Source of the DNA: Sesamum alatum
Lineage: Eukaryota; Streptophyta; Magnoliopsida; Lamiales; Pedaliaceae
Direction of reading: 5' to 3'
NCBI GenBank assembly: GCA_034509735.1
Contig: JACGWO010000004.1
Span: forward strand, 21,495,395 to 21,559,394
DNA length: 64,000 bases
Numbering within the stretch: the first letter of the stretch is position 1; each line of letters begins with the position of its first letter. The notes below the pieces were generated by a model that saw nothing but the letters and a program-made list of their open reading frames with translations, did not search any database and was not told the DNA's origin. Positions 37,188 to 49,110 of this stretch are shown piece after piece. The position numbers were made by a program, and so were the translations under genes.

Positions 37188-38575
37188 TACAAATGAAGAT
37201 GACTAAGTATGCTATATACGCTTAAGTCTACACGCCATCTAATTTGATACTTAATATAAGTGTTATTTAATTAAATTGGTGGTCAACACGCCATACTAAT
37301 TTTATGTCTACTAACATTAATTCTTGCATAAGTCTAATTGGGATCGAAATTAGTGATGATGTGTCGAATTGAGTCACATGAATTGAGTCACATGAGGCCT
37401 ACTTGAGGTTCTTGAGTTGGATAATAGGTCGAGTTGCAATACAAATTATTAGGCTTGCTAAGGTAACTCTCGATCAAAACCCTCTGATGTTTGAGTCAGA
37501 GTTCGCTTAGGTTTATAATAAAGTTTAGATTTCAAAGTAATTAATGCATGCATTTGTCCAATGGGCAAAGTGATACTTATAGATGGCCAATTGTGTCCTC
37601 CTTAGACCCCTCATGAGCATCAACGACTAATATTTCGAATTTTTGAATTAATTGAGTTGGGTATGACATGACTCAAATAAGAATACACAGATCTTTATCT
37701 TATTTAATAAGTCTTTGAACTTTAAAATGCAAAATCATCAAATGAAGTTTAATCCCTTCAAAGTGAAAAAGTGTTTAAAACAATCCTTCATCATCTCCTC
37801 ATAATCACAATGTATGTTCTTTTTTATTTTTTTTGATTCAAAATCACAATATATGTTCATTACTTCCCAAGGTTAGCTAGTGTTTTAGACAATCTTAATT
37901 TAGTCTAAAAGAGTGTTGACCTAGTCATTCAACTCCTTATTTTTTTTAATAAAATTTTTTCATATACAGTTGGTAGGTCTCATTCTTTTTTTTTAGATTT
38001 TTTTAAAAACTAAAGTTAGATATTTATTTTTTTTCAGGAATTTTGTGCTATAATGATCAAATATCGATATTATATAATGACATTTCTATCATAATTTTCG
38101 TATACATAATTTTGGTCTATAACTTTCGAAGAAGTACGTACCTTATCAATTTTAATTTTTAAATGGTTTTATAAAGTTTTAATGTATAAAATATCAACAT
38201 TTATATTAAATACATTTCGGGCTTATGCAACTATGTCTCATCATAAAATTACAGATCAACTCATTTTGAGGAATCGCCAATTAAAATATTAATTTTATGC
38301 TACAACTCATTATTCTAAACGGTTATGTAAACAAATATATAAAATAAATAATGAATTAAATAAAAAAATATATTTCGTTATCACCAAGAAAAATGAAATT
38401 TTAAATTCAAATTAACGAGCTTCAAAATGAACCCCCTTTATCAAGAGCACCGTGATCCAATGGTTCACAAAGCCGGTTGCACGGGTCAAGCGAGACACGC
38501 AGATGTACTGAATCAGTCCCATCAGCCATGAAAAGGAAACGATGAGAGCTAGTGTGCTTACACGCACATCATCAT
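37188..38575. other. Intergenic region upstream of UBP1
   Basis: AT-rich, no gene recognised. A 15-base phrase gaattgagtcacatg is duplicated in tandem at about 37365-37395. The last few hundred bases presumably hold the UBP1 promoter; no convincing TATA box was located. Confidence 0.4.
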
Positions 38576-38802
38576 CTTCTCATTCTCGTCTCTCGCACCC
38601 CGTTTTGCTCCACTCTCTCTCTCTCCCCCTCTCTCTTCGAGGGTTCTTCCTCTTTTCTTTTCTTTTCCTTTCTTTTCTTTTTCTTTTTTCTTCCCGCTTT
38701 GATTTTAATTAATTAATTAATTAATTATTTTCAATTTCCCTGTCCTGTTTCTGGGACTCTATTTTTTTTTGGTTTTTAGTTCATATTTTTGTAAAAAAGA
38801 AG
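38576..38802 (+). promoter_or_regulatory. Pyrimidine-rich leader region of UBP1
   Basis: A CT-rich tract (ctctctctctctccccctct and ttcttttcttttcctttctt) runs from about 38610 to 38695, followed by five taat-type repeats (38707-38729) and T-runs up to the ATG. CT-rich stretches like this are common in plant core promoters and 5' UTRs. The transcription start is not determined. Confidence 0.5.
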
Positions 38803-41800
38803 ATGCAGCAGCAGAGGTTGAAGCAGCAGCAGCAGCAAGCACTGATGCAGCAGTCCCTATACCATCCGGGTCTCCTCGCTCCTCCTCAGGTTTATTTTTC
38901 TTTCTTTTTTTTTTTTTATGGGTTTTCTTTGTTCTGTGTATGAAAAATATGTTCTTGATTTTATTATTGAGATTAGAAAAGTTTCTGGGCTTGCTGTACT
39001 TTTCTTGATTGTATGATAAGTTTCACAGTCTATGTTTTGAAACATCAAGTTAAGGGCTTTATGCTATTTTAGTCGATTATTGGTATCACTTTGTGCTTTT
39101 CTTTCTTGAACAAGTGCAGATTATTATTTGCTTGACTACATTTTTGAATTACTTGTTGTGGGAAATATTGATGTGGTAAGAATATTTGCTGGGAATGTCA
39201 CTATGGAATAATTGATGGCAACTACTTAGTTGTGACTGTTAGTTGGCTGCGTAATACCAAAGGCAATGGTTGTAAGGATTAAGCTTGTTCATCTGTCCTA
39301 GTGAAGAATTTGCAGGGATACGTTCTTTCGTTGGTGAAGATTTTACCTTTTTAATGTTTTTTGGATAAAATTTTGATTTTTGAGGTGGCTTATTCATGTT
39401 TCTTTTTTCCTGCCTCTGTTCAGTTGTGTGCGTCAGTTGCTTCGTCTATTTGAGTTCACAATGGGAGTCGGAGAAAATAATGTTGTATTGCTTTGTTATG
39501 GTTGAGTATGTTATGCATATTTCTCTCTTCAAAATTCAAGAGGGAAGTTGTTTGGTTCCTTTATTTTTATGTTTGTGAGGGTTTATATTTGCCTTTAGAT
39601 AAGATGCTTCTGAAGACAAATCAATTAGCCTAATCGGGGATGTGTCAACAATTTTTTTCATCTGCTCACATGTAAACTTCAGAGAGGAGATAGAATTTGC
39701 ATAATATTTTGCTGCTTTTTAGGTTAAATATATTGAATACTTCTGTTGCTTTTGGTTTAGTGAAATAGGTCAAATGTATTGAATGCTTCTGTTGCTTTTG
39801 TGTTAGTGAAGGAGGGGAAGTTGGATTTTATATTCTCTCTTAAGGTAGTTAAGATTTATGCATATTGGCCCTGAGAAAAAAAAAACTTTGGATGGTAACA
39901 AATTATTAGAGATCTGATCTAAATTTCTGCTTTCTTCCTACTTTCTGAAGTGACTGTTAGATGTTTATTCCATATAATTTTTATGGCTAATTTGTTGCTT
40001 GACAGACTTGTCTAATTATGTGCGAGAAACCAATTGGTTGGTGGTTGTTTGCATAGAACCTGAAACACTTGACTAAAAACAGTGTATGAATTGGAAGTTT
40101 GCACCTGCTGTGCAAATGACCAATTACAGTTTGGGATTCTCTAAACATCAGTTGTCTTCTGTTTCCCATTTGGATATATATGTATTTTTCTTCTTTTTTT
40201 TTGTTCTTTTGGGGGAGTGGGGGGGCGGGGCAACAATGGGCGCTAGGGTGTTTAACTTTGGTTGGAATTTGGATGAGGAGAAAACTGATCCAGCGAGTCT
40301 TATTTTGGCAGCTTCTCCAACAGCATTCTAAGTTCTACTCATTTTCAAATTCCTGATGAAGCACATTTTTTATATTTAGAGCTGAAAACTTATGAACGTT
40401 CATTTCAATATGCAGATAGAGCCTATCTTGAGCGGAAATTTGCCACCTGGTTTTGATTCAAGTACATGCCGCAGTGTGTGAGTTACTTACAAAAATTCAA
40501 CATGTTATTGTGCTCACTCCTTTTTCCAATTTCCCTTTTCCATTTTTATTTTTCCTATAACTCTGCCATCCTATTGTTAATTTTTGAAATAAGAATGGTG
40601 TTCTACTTGTTAGCAAGTGCTTGCATGATACTTTAAATACAAGATATCCAGATGCGTCAACATATGTGCTACAGCAGTACGAGATATCAAGATGCGTCAA
40701 CATGTGTGCTACAGCTTTTTGCACCTTAACTTTTAATACTTGTAAATCCAGGTGGTCGTGGTTTGTTATTTGTGGATGATACATTTAGGAGTAATATTAA
40801 TATCTATATATGTATATATATATATTCTTCAGTAAGAGAGGGTGGATGCCTGCTTGTAGTGGTTTTCGGGAATTCAAAATTAGAGACCATTTTCCACTCA
40901 AAACTGCTCTCTAGTTTCTTAAGGCCCCGTTTACTTTCCATTATTACGTTGGATAGCTGCCCAATACACCCTTATAGGTGTTTACTTCGCATTATTTGGG
41001 GGGGGGGGGGGGGGGGGAGTTATCCCCAAGCCCGGTACAAAACTTTATTCCTCTTGAATAACTCAATAGTCCAAGTAAACATAGTATTTAATAGTGGGCT
41101 TTTTTTATTCTGTCATCCAAATAACTCATATCAGAAAGTAAACGGGGCCTAAGTATTGATGTATTAAATGTGCTCAGATTTTCATTTTGGTGGTTATTGG
41201 GAGATGGAACGGAAGATCAGAGATGGAGTGAGAGAACTTTTACTGGGTTGTCCAGTACTTTCACTAGCTTATGTTATTTTCTTTTCTCATCCTATACGGT
41301 GGGTCCAAAATAAATGAATACTAACAAATAGCGCACTATAACACATGTATTGAAGATTGTTATTATAGTTTAGTGGGTCACTGTTACCCACTTGATAAAG
41401 ATGGCTCTACCTCTGGTGATGGATCATCTCCTACTCTAGAGGCGAGCTACTAATATTATCTTAAAAGCAACATAGCAGGGTACATGCCGTTTGTTTCTTC
41501 TTTGACCTGTTACTTTCTTTCGATGTTTCTTTAATTGTTTCACGAGCCTTTCTGGGATACTAGAGACACCTTCTAAGATTTTTACCGTGCGTTGCGCAGT
41601 ATCAAGTTTTTGTGTCTAGATTTTTCATATGAACCATGGTCTGATGCAATGCAGGTATGTCGGAAATATCCACCCACAAGTTACTGAACCTCTTCTTCAA
41701 GAGGTTTTCTCTAGTACAGGTCCTCTTGAAGGTTGCAAGCTCATTCGGAAAGAGAAGGTATGGATTTAATTCTTTACTTTCTCCTTTCTTCGCTATTCTT

Positions 41801-44800
41801 GGATAAAAGTTTGCCTTTTCTGTTGGATTTATATGCAGCCTCTGATTTTTGTCTCCTATTCTGAGGCGTCTTATGATACCTAATAATTCTTGTAATTGAT
41901 ATTCTTAAAGGTTTTGTTGGGTGTCCATAGATCTGTTCAGGTTGTAATTCAAGAAATATAATTGAAGTTGAAATATTAGTTCAAGGAACCACTAGCATAG
42001 AAACGTTATCCTCCAAATTTGTCTGATTTCCAGTAGTCATGGTACCTATCACTTTATCATCTTAGCTAGATTACCTTATTTGTGAGCAAACAGAAAATAT
42101 GCATAAAAACACCATCTTTCCGTTTAACCCATTCAGCTTACTGTAACAAGTTGAATCAGTTTTCTCATATTAGCTTTAGTGGTAGCTTCAGTTCTATTTA
42201 TTTGGTGTAATCAAGATATGACTTACTCAATTTTTTCATTTGAAACATTAAATTGAGAAAATAAATTCTATCTGAGACTGCACATTTTCTACAGCTACAA
42301 CATCAATTGTGAATTCTTTGCATTAGCATTCATGTAACTTGGATTATTATGTGTCTGTGTGTGTGAATAAATGTTGTCCCTTTCATTCTCATTCACAAAA
42401 ATATTAGATGATTAATTTATTTCATTTTTGGCTTTTTAATAGGGGAAATGTAACTTTTTTTGGTGATTATTTCTTTGATGCTCATGTGAAAAACGGTTGA
42501 TAAGACGACTTTGACTTATTGCTGTTCCGTTTCAATTACTAAACCAAACTGATTTGTAGTAGTTAGCTTATATGTGGTTTTTCATTTCTTTCTGAAATTG
42601 ATTTTGTTAATTGCATAATGACGTTCTATTTTATCTTTGCGATCATGTGTTTCACTTCCTTTTGATGCAGTCATCCTATGGTTTTGTGGATTACTTTGAT
42701 CGTCGATCAGCAGCCCTCGCCATTGTGACTCTGAATGGCAGGCATTTGTAAGTACAAGTCTGTTAATTGTGACCTTTGAGTGTTGTCTTGTTTATTCTAA
42801 TATAGAATTGCAGGTTTGGGCAGCCTATAAAGGTCAATTGGGCATATGCTAGTGCTCAAAGAGAGGATACATCAAGTATGTACAATATATCCTGTACACC
42901 TACTTTTGGCCGTCTTTTCTCGTCAGAATCTGTGGCTTTAAATTGGGATAATGAGTCCATGCTTAAACTATCTGTGCAGATCATTTCAACATTTTCGTCG
43001 GTGATCTTAGTCCTGAGGTTACGGATTCCACCTTATTTGCATGCTTTTCTGTCTATCCTACTTGCTCGTAAGTCCAATTTTTCTGCTTGACTCTGGAGCT
43101 GAGATTCCTTGGCTTTTTGACTGAAAGAATACTGCGAACAAACTTGACATCACATCCTCTATATTGATGCAGAGATGCAAGGGTCATGTGGGATCAGAAG
43201 ACTGGCCGTTCAAGGGGTTTTGGGTTTGTTTCTTTTCGCAGTCAGCAGGTCAGTAATGCTTTATTATTCCTTTCTAGTTTCCCATTTATTAAGGAATACA
43301 TCGGGTGATCATGCTCCCTTTTGTATTTTTGTCTTTTCCCAGGATGCTCAAAGTGCGATAAATGACCTGACTGGTGAGGATTTTGCACTTGCTTCATTTG
43401 TTTCTTCCCTTATTTGTTATATGTCAATAAATCAGTAGGCTGAGACATTCTGTGCCAGCTTCTCTCTTGCTTGTTTTTGCTTTCCTGAAACTCTTTCTTT
43501 TCTTCTTTTTTCAATTTATTTAATATTTTCTGAGGGTGGAGGTAGGTGTGGTGAACTATGCCTGTATAGACTTATTTTATGCACGTTATCAGCAACTTAC
43601 AACAATATTTACTATTTTTTTTCACAATAGAAAAGTACATTTAATGTGCATGTCGAACTAAGTAACTTTTTTGTCTTTCAGTGAAGAATTTAATATGAAT
43701 CTTAGACATAAGCAATGCCTGTTCAGAATATTTTTGAAGTTGATGACATATTGTAGCACAGAGGAGATGACTTCATTGGAATTATGTTAGAGAATCACTT
43801 ATGTACTTCCGAGATGAAAGTATATCTTGGTTGTTTCAGAGAGATAGAGAGGACTCTTCTATGAAGTCCTTGTTTACACATGCAGCTTGGGTTGGCCACA
43901 ATACTTTAAAATCATTATGATGGAGGGGATGATTCTGGAAAAACCATACCTATGTTTGCCGGAGTGTTCTAATACGGAATTGTTGCTCAGAAGTATTGGG
44001 AATATGGTGGATTTTTGGCAAAAATGATTTAAAACTAGAAAAAAATAATAATTAGAAAATGATAATTTACCACATTTTTAAAATCTTCTAAAACTTTTGC
44101 CAGAACCACATTTCGTTTACTAAACGCAGTTCGGCAAAATTAAATATATATTTTTTTTAAAAAAAATGTTAAAGAACTGCATTTACTGCAGTTCTTTAAA
44201 GGCATTTAAAAAAAATTATGAAGGATACACGTGGTTCTTCATGAAATACATAAAAAGGTAAAATGGAAAAATGCATGCATGCACATTCACTCACGGGTGC
44301 ACTTTGCACCCTGTGAGTGAATTCATTCAAGACTCCTCCTCCGCACATTATATAAGTTGCAGGAGCACATTATATACTCGTGCAACTTATATAATGTGGG
44401 GAGGGAGAGGTCTTTAATGAATTCACTCAGGGGTGCAACAGTGCAGCTTTGTTGGCTAATTTATTTAAATATTATAAAAAAAAATTGCAACTATTCCCCA
44501 ACCTGGGATATAGTTGCAAATTTAGGGTGAGTCGTTAGTAGCACTAACGATTCACCCATGTTTTTTATATTTTATTTTTAAAAACGACATGATGTCTTAG
44601 TGCTACTAACGGCACCATGTTGTTAGGGCTAGTAACGACATGAAGTCGTTTCATTACAGGTTTTTTTAATAACAAAGCTGGATGCATACAACCATTAAAA
44701 AGAAAGGCTGCATGCATGTAGCAGCGGGAATCCCTCTCAAACTCATGTCAGCGTCAATACTGACACTATCAGCCTTGACTCTGACCGAGGTTTAAATTTT

Positions 44801-47800
44801 AAAAACCCGTGACTTTGGTCACGGGTTTTTTAAAGAAATAGTTGTCTCACTCGTCACTGTAAATATGCCTATGTATATACATTTTCTATAACGCATTCAC
44901 TTTCAAACAACTACATCATCTTCCAAAAATACCTCACCCCACATGCATCCTAATTGAAAGCGTGATGTAATGGACTGACGAGCATCACGTTTGAAAGTAT
45001 TTTTTGAAAACGTGATGTATTTTTAAAATTTAAACCCTGTTCAGCGCTAAGGCTTACAACCCTGACAAGAGTTTGAGCCGGATTCCCTCTGCTGCATGCA
45101 ACCTTTAAAATAAAGGCTGCATGCATCCAACTTTGTTTTTAAAAAACCTATGATGAAACGACTTCATGTCGTTACCAGCACTGACGACATCGGTGTTAAG
45201 GCTTACAACGTTGACAAGAGTTTGAGCAGAATTTCCTCTGCTGCATGCAACCTTTAAAATAAAGGCTGCATGCATCCAACTTTGAAACCCGTGATGAAAC
45301 GACTTCATGTCGTTAGTAGCACTAACGACATGGTGCCGTCAGTGCTGGTAACGACATGAAGTCGTTTGTAGTACTGACGGCATCATGTCATTTCTTTAAA
45401 AAAACATGGGTGAGTCGTTAGTGCTACTAACCACTCACCCTAATTTGCAACTATACCCATGTTGGGGTATAGTTGCAATTTTTTTTTAATATTTAAATAA
45501 ATTAGCCTGTAGCTTTTGCTTCATGCATGCATTTTTTCTTTTTTATGTTTCATTAAGAACCGCGGTTGATAGCAGCAGTTCTTCATTTTATTTTCAATTT
45601 TATGAAGAACCGTGGCTGATACCGCCTTTCTTCGTAATTTATCAATATTTGTGTGGCTATTTTTAAATAATTATCCTGGGTTTTGGTATAATTTACGAGT
45701 TGACTCTAGAAAAACCACGGTTACGTTTGGTTCACTTTTTATGTGTGTTGGCAGGTTCTCTAGGAAAGCGTGGCCTAAGAAGAGTATTCGGGGAATACCA
45801 AAGATGTCTAAATTGGCTTTTAACTTGTTTCCAGAAAATGTTTTAATTGGTTAGTGGTGTCGTATCAAACTTTTAATGACTGAAAGATGTAAATATAGAT
45901 ATTTTGAGTTGATGTAATAATTTTAAAATTTATAAATTAATAAATAGATATACAATATATTATGTGTCTGTCTGTAAATAGTGATTATAATTTTTTTTTT
46001 CTATAATATTTTGGGGGAAGAAGTTTCAAAATAGGCAAGATGCATATAAAAAGTGGGATTGCATGAATCCTTCTTGGGGAAGGCTCAAAATGAGCCTAAA
46101 AGTGATCCAAACATAGCCCATATTTTTAGGGACTGCAGCTTGTGTGGTTTTGATGATTTATCTAATATGCTTTAAGTGCTGAGGTCTGATTGACGTATGG
46201 GCCGTAATGGAATTCTTACTCGCTTAAAATTGCAGGGAAGTGGCTTGGAAGTAGACAAATACGGTGCAACTGGGCCACAAAAGGTGCTGGAAGTGATGAC
46301 CAGCAGAGTTCTGATTCAAAGAATATCGTCGAACTAACAAATGGAACATCAGGTTCGTCCTTTAACTATGCCATCGATGTAATCCAGCTCTGCATGTTGT
46401 AACTATTGTTAGATAATGAAAATTGGCTTGTTTAATTTCTACTATTCATTAATCTATAGTAGAAGTTTTTACAAGGGTTTTAGTTAGAAGTTCTGTTTAC
46501 AAATCTTCAGTGTTGAATGGATCATTGCTAAACAGATGGTCATACTGGGAAGTATCACATCAATTATACTTTTCACGAATTTGAAGAGATTATGGTAGGG
46601 AAAAATGCCATTTTAGTCCTGTAACTTAGGGGGTGGCATTTTTTATCCTGCACGAATTGATTTTCGCAATTTAGTTCTAAAATTATACCAACATAGATAT
46701 TTATGGATTCATAGAGGAAGTAATTTTTGGAGTGAAAACATACAGGTATAACCCGTTTTGAGGCTAAATTGCGTTTTTGTCTCACAAATAAGGTGTTGCG
46801 TTTTTTGTCCCATGATACTTTCTTTTTGTTCAAAAATTATTAAAAAGTTGGCCAAGTTAGTCGCAAAAATCCTTTTTCGTTAAGTTTTGATTGTAAGGGT
46901 CAAGCCGGAAGGAATTTCGGCGAAGGTATTCCAATGCTCAAGTCAATCCGAGTTCAAAGTCTTAGAAAGAATGAAAGCAATAGTTAGGATGACAAAAATT
47001 GTATTTGATGGTGATGCCCATATTTATAAATGGTGGTGATTGTACAAATTCACAAGCACCCTAGATCGAAGGCATGATCAATGGTGTGTGACTAGGTTTG
47101 TCACAATGCTCATAGTGTTGTGCCCTTTTGTCCGTGAACACCATTGCATGTGCCTGTGGTGTTGGCATCCCTGAGCTTTTTCAATTTCGTAAAGTAATGC
47201 ACTACGGACATGCTATCTTGTGATAGAGAACATATCTTACGTTGTGATTTATATAACAACGAACCATCACTACAAGAAAATTTTAGTTCTGAAACTTTAA
47301 AATTTTGGCAATATTAGCCTTTTTCGGCCAATTTGGCTGCAAAATTGCATGTGACTTACACATGACCAAATTTAATTGAATTTTAGTCGTGTAAATCAAT
47401 TTGTGCATGACCAAAATTGCCAAATCATTTATACAGGACCAAAAATGCCAAACTCCCCTAAGTAAGTTACAGGACTAAAATTACAATTAAATTGGGTCAT
47501 GTGCAAGTGACATGCAATTTTCCGGCCAAATTGGCTGGAAAAGGACTAAAATTGCCAAAATTCTAAAGTTACAGGACTAGATTGCGAAAATCAATTCGTG
47601 TAGGAAAAAAAATGCCACCCCCCTAAATTACATGACTAAAATTGCAATTCTCCCAGTTATGGTATTATGGAAGGCGGATTCGCTTTCTTCACTTATATAT
47701 TTTTACTTTTGCTGATAATTTGTTGTGCAGAAGAAGGTCAAGAAAAGAGGAATGAAGATGCTCCAGAAAATAATCCCCAGTATACCACTGTCTACGTCGG

Positions 47801-49110
47801 CAATCTTGCTCCTGAAGTAAGTAACTGTTCGACCTAGTTGTGTGCTATGTTGTCCCACGAGCCCTTGCAAACTCTGGTACTATGCCACTATGTCATGGTC
47901 GAGCCTACTTGTGACTAAAAGAGCTGAGTGCTAATTTTTACTGAGGACAAACAGTCTGCAACTCTCGGACTTACTTTCATTCTCTATGAATTATCACGTG
48001 CTTGTTAGTATCAGATTCTTAAATTTAGATCATGTGAAGTTTAGTCCAAAACCATAACTGCCATTAGCTTTCGTCTTAGTCTTCTTTAACTTTCCAATAT
48101 TGGTGGATGTGAACCATAACCGTGTTTAGAGGAATTAACCAGCATGCGTCAAGGTTAATTTCTAACTTCCCGTTTTGCTTTTCCATGTTTTTCCTCTGTT
48201 CAATCATTCATTTCACCTCTTTCGGGTTGCTCTTGTTTGGAGCTTGGGAGGAGGGGGGTTGAATAAATTGGTTGGTTCATATTGCTGCCGCTGATCATGT
48301 TGCAGGTCACATCAGTTGATCTCCACCGTCATTTTCATGCACTCGGGGTTGGAGTAATTGAAGACGTCCGCATTCAAAGAGACAAAGGTTTTGGGTTTGT
48401 AAGGTACAGCACCCATGCTGAAGCTGCCCGGGCTATCCAGATGGGAAACGCCCGAATCCTTTTTGGTAAACCGGTTAAGGTACAAATGCTTGTAATCAAT
48501 CTTTTTTGTGTACTATTGGTATTTTGGGTAAATAATTATATGTTTTTGTGGCATACTATGAGGATGTTCGGGTGAGCATATAAACTTTTCCTAATACATC
48601 ACAAGAACTTATAAAATATTACAAATTGTTTGATAAGTTTAAATTTTTTAACTTATGAGATCTTGATAAACTCGTTCATATTAATTACAAAATTGTCATT
48701 ATAACACTTTATATGCTTCGTCTTTTTATTTCATCCAAATACTTCAAGAACTTATTTTTAAACAAGACCCGACATCTTATAAGTTTAAAAACAGTAATAT
48801 ATATTTATTTTAATGTCATACTTCTATAGTCTAACCAATACAAGTTCATCTCTAGTGCTCATGGGGAAACAAGCCTACCCCTCCGGGAACCAGTTCCGCC
48901 CCTCTACCTCCACCAGCTGCAGCACATATGCCTGGTTTTACGGCTGCTGATCTTGCCGCCTACGAACGGCAACTTGCTTTGAGTAAAATGAGTGCTGCAC
49001 AAGCTCTGATGAATCCACAGGCTCAGCGTCTTGGCGCTGCTACTCAAGCAATATACGATAGCGGATATTCAGGCATCAATACAACCCAGCCGCCCTTGTA
49101 TTACCAGTAA
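38803..49110 (+). CDS. UBP1: UBP1-type oligouridylate-binding protein, three RRMs, 12 exons, 405 aa deduced
   Basis: UBP1 proteins are plant TIA-1/TIAR relatives that bind U-rich RNA, act in pre-mRNA processing and stability, and enter stress granules. Exons: 38803-38889, 40416-40477, 41655-41757, 42671-42747, 42814-42875, 42980-43067, 43173-43248, 43343-43373, 46236-46352, 47731-47816, 48306-48479, 48856-49110. All junctions are GT-AG and phases close to 1218 nt. The glutamine-rich start [17 protein letters not shown] leads to [13 protein letters not shown]1 (about 49-123) has VYVGNI and [11 protein letters not shown]2 (about 134-209) has IFVGDL and [11 protein letters not shown]3 (about 254-327) has VYVGNL and KGFGFVRY. 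The C-terminus is Pro/Ala-rich and ends PPLYYQ. This architecture and length are those of UBP1A/B/C; the paralogue cannot be settled. Intron 8 is swollen to 2.86 kb by a foldback element, intron 9 by another. Confidence 0.95.
40923..41149. mobile_element. Tourist-like MITE (PIF/Harbinger), TSD TAA, in UBP1 intron 2
   Basis: The left end GGCCCCGTTTACTTTC is matched by the right end ...GAAAGTAAACGGGGCC, a 16-bp perfect terminal inverted repeat. TAA flanks both sides (40920-40922 and 41150-41152). At 227 bp this is typical of Tourist MITEs. It contains an uninterrupted run of 20 G at 40998-41017. Confidence 0.88.
44160..45640. repeat. 1.5-kb foldback of nested hairpins in UBP1 intron 8
   Basis: Outer arms pair: the left segment about 44455-44580 (aatttatttaaatatt... 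ttgcaac ... gggtgagtcgttag) is complementary to about 45405-45505, and ggttcttcat near 44232 pairs with atgaagaacc near 45603. Within it are many smaller stems: aagaactgc/gcagttctt (about 44163-44188), the long hairpin at 44305-44437, aaaaacccgtgac/gtcacgggttttt (44801-44830), and the quasi-palindrome cgactTcatgtcg or its complement near 44635, 45160, 45300 and 45353. A ~140-bp unit with ctgctgcatgcaacctttaa is duplicated (about 45088 and 45237). No transposase is present. Exact ends and target duplication were not found. Confidence 0.78.
44305..44437. ncRNA. Long hairpin with 57-nt arms, miRNA/siRNA-precursor-like
   Basis: The arm 44305-44361 (tgcaccctgtgag ... ataagttgca) pairs with 44381-44437 across a 19-nt loop, with roughly 50 of 57 positions matched by eye. 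It lies inside the intron 8 foldback and would be transcribed with the UBP1 pre-mRNA. The shape suits a DCL substrate, but expression and a discrete small RNA are not shown; it may simply be part of a transposon. Confidence 0.4.
46598..47653. repeat. Foldback/MITE-like element in UBP1 intron 9
   Basis: About 75 bp at the left end (agggaaaaatgccattttag ... cgaattgattttcgcaat) is the inverse of about 75 bp at the right end with some 10% mismatches. The flanks are gattatggt and agttatggt, a likely 9-bp target duplication with two changes. A second inner inverted repeat spans about 47280-47575 (ttggcaatattagcc... against ...ggactaaaattgccaa). The middle (about 46705-47270) is unrelated and may be a further insertion. 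Confidence 0.7.

Noticed and set aside
38769..39008. Alternative start MVFSSYFCKK upstream of the UBP1 ATG
   Set aside because: It is in a different frame; the glutamine-rich start at 38803 matches UBP1 proteins and joins exon 2 in phase.
47270..47290. cactacaagaaaatt, resembling a CACTA transposon end
   Set aside because: No matching inverted end or 3-bp target duplication was found, and it lies inside the intron 9 foldback element.
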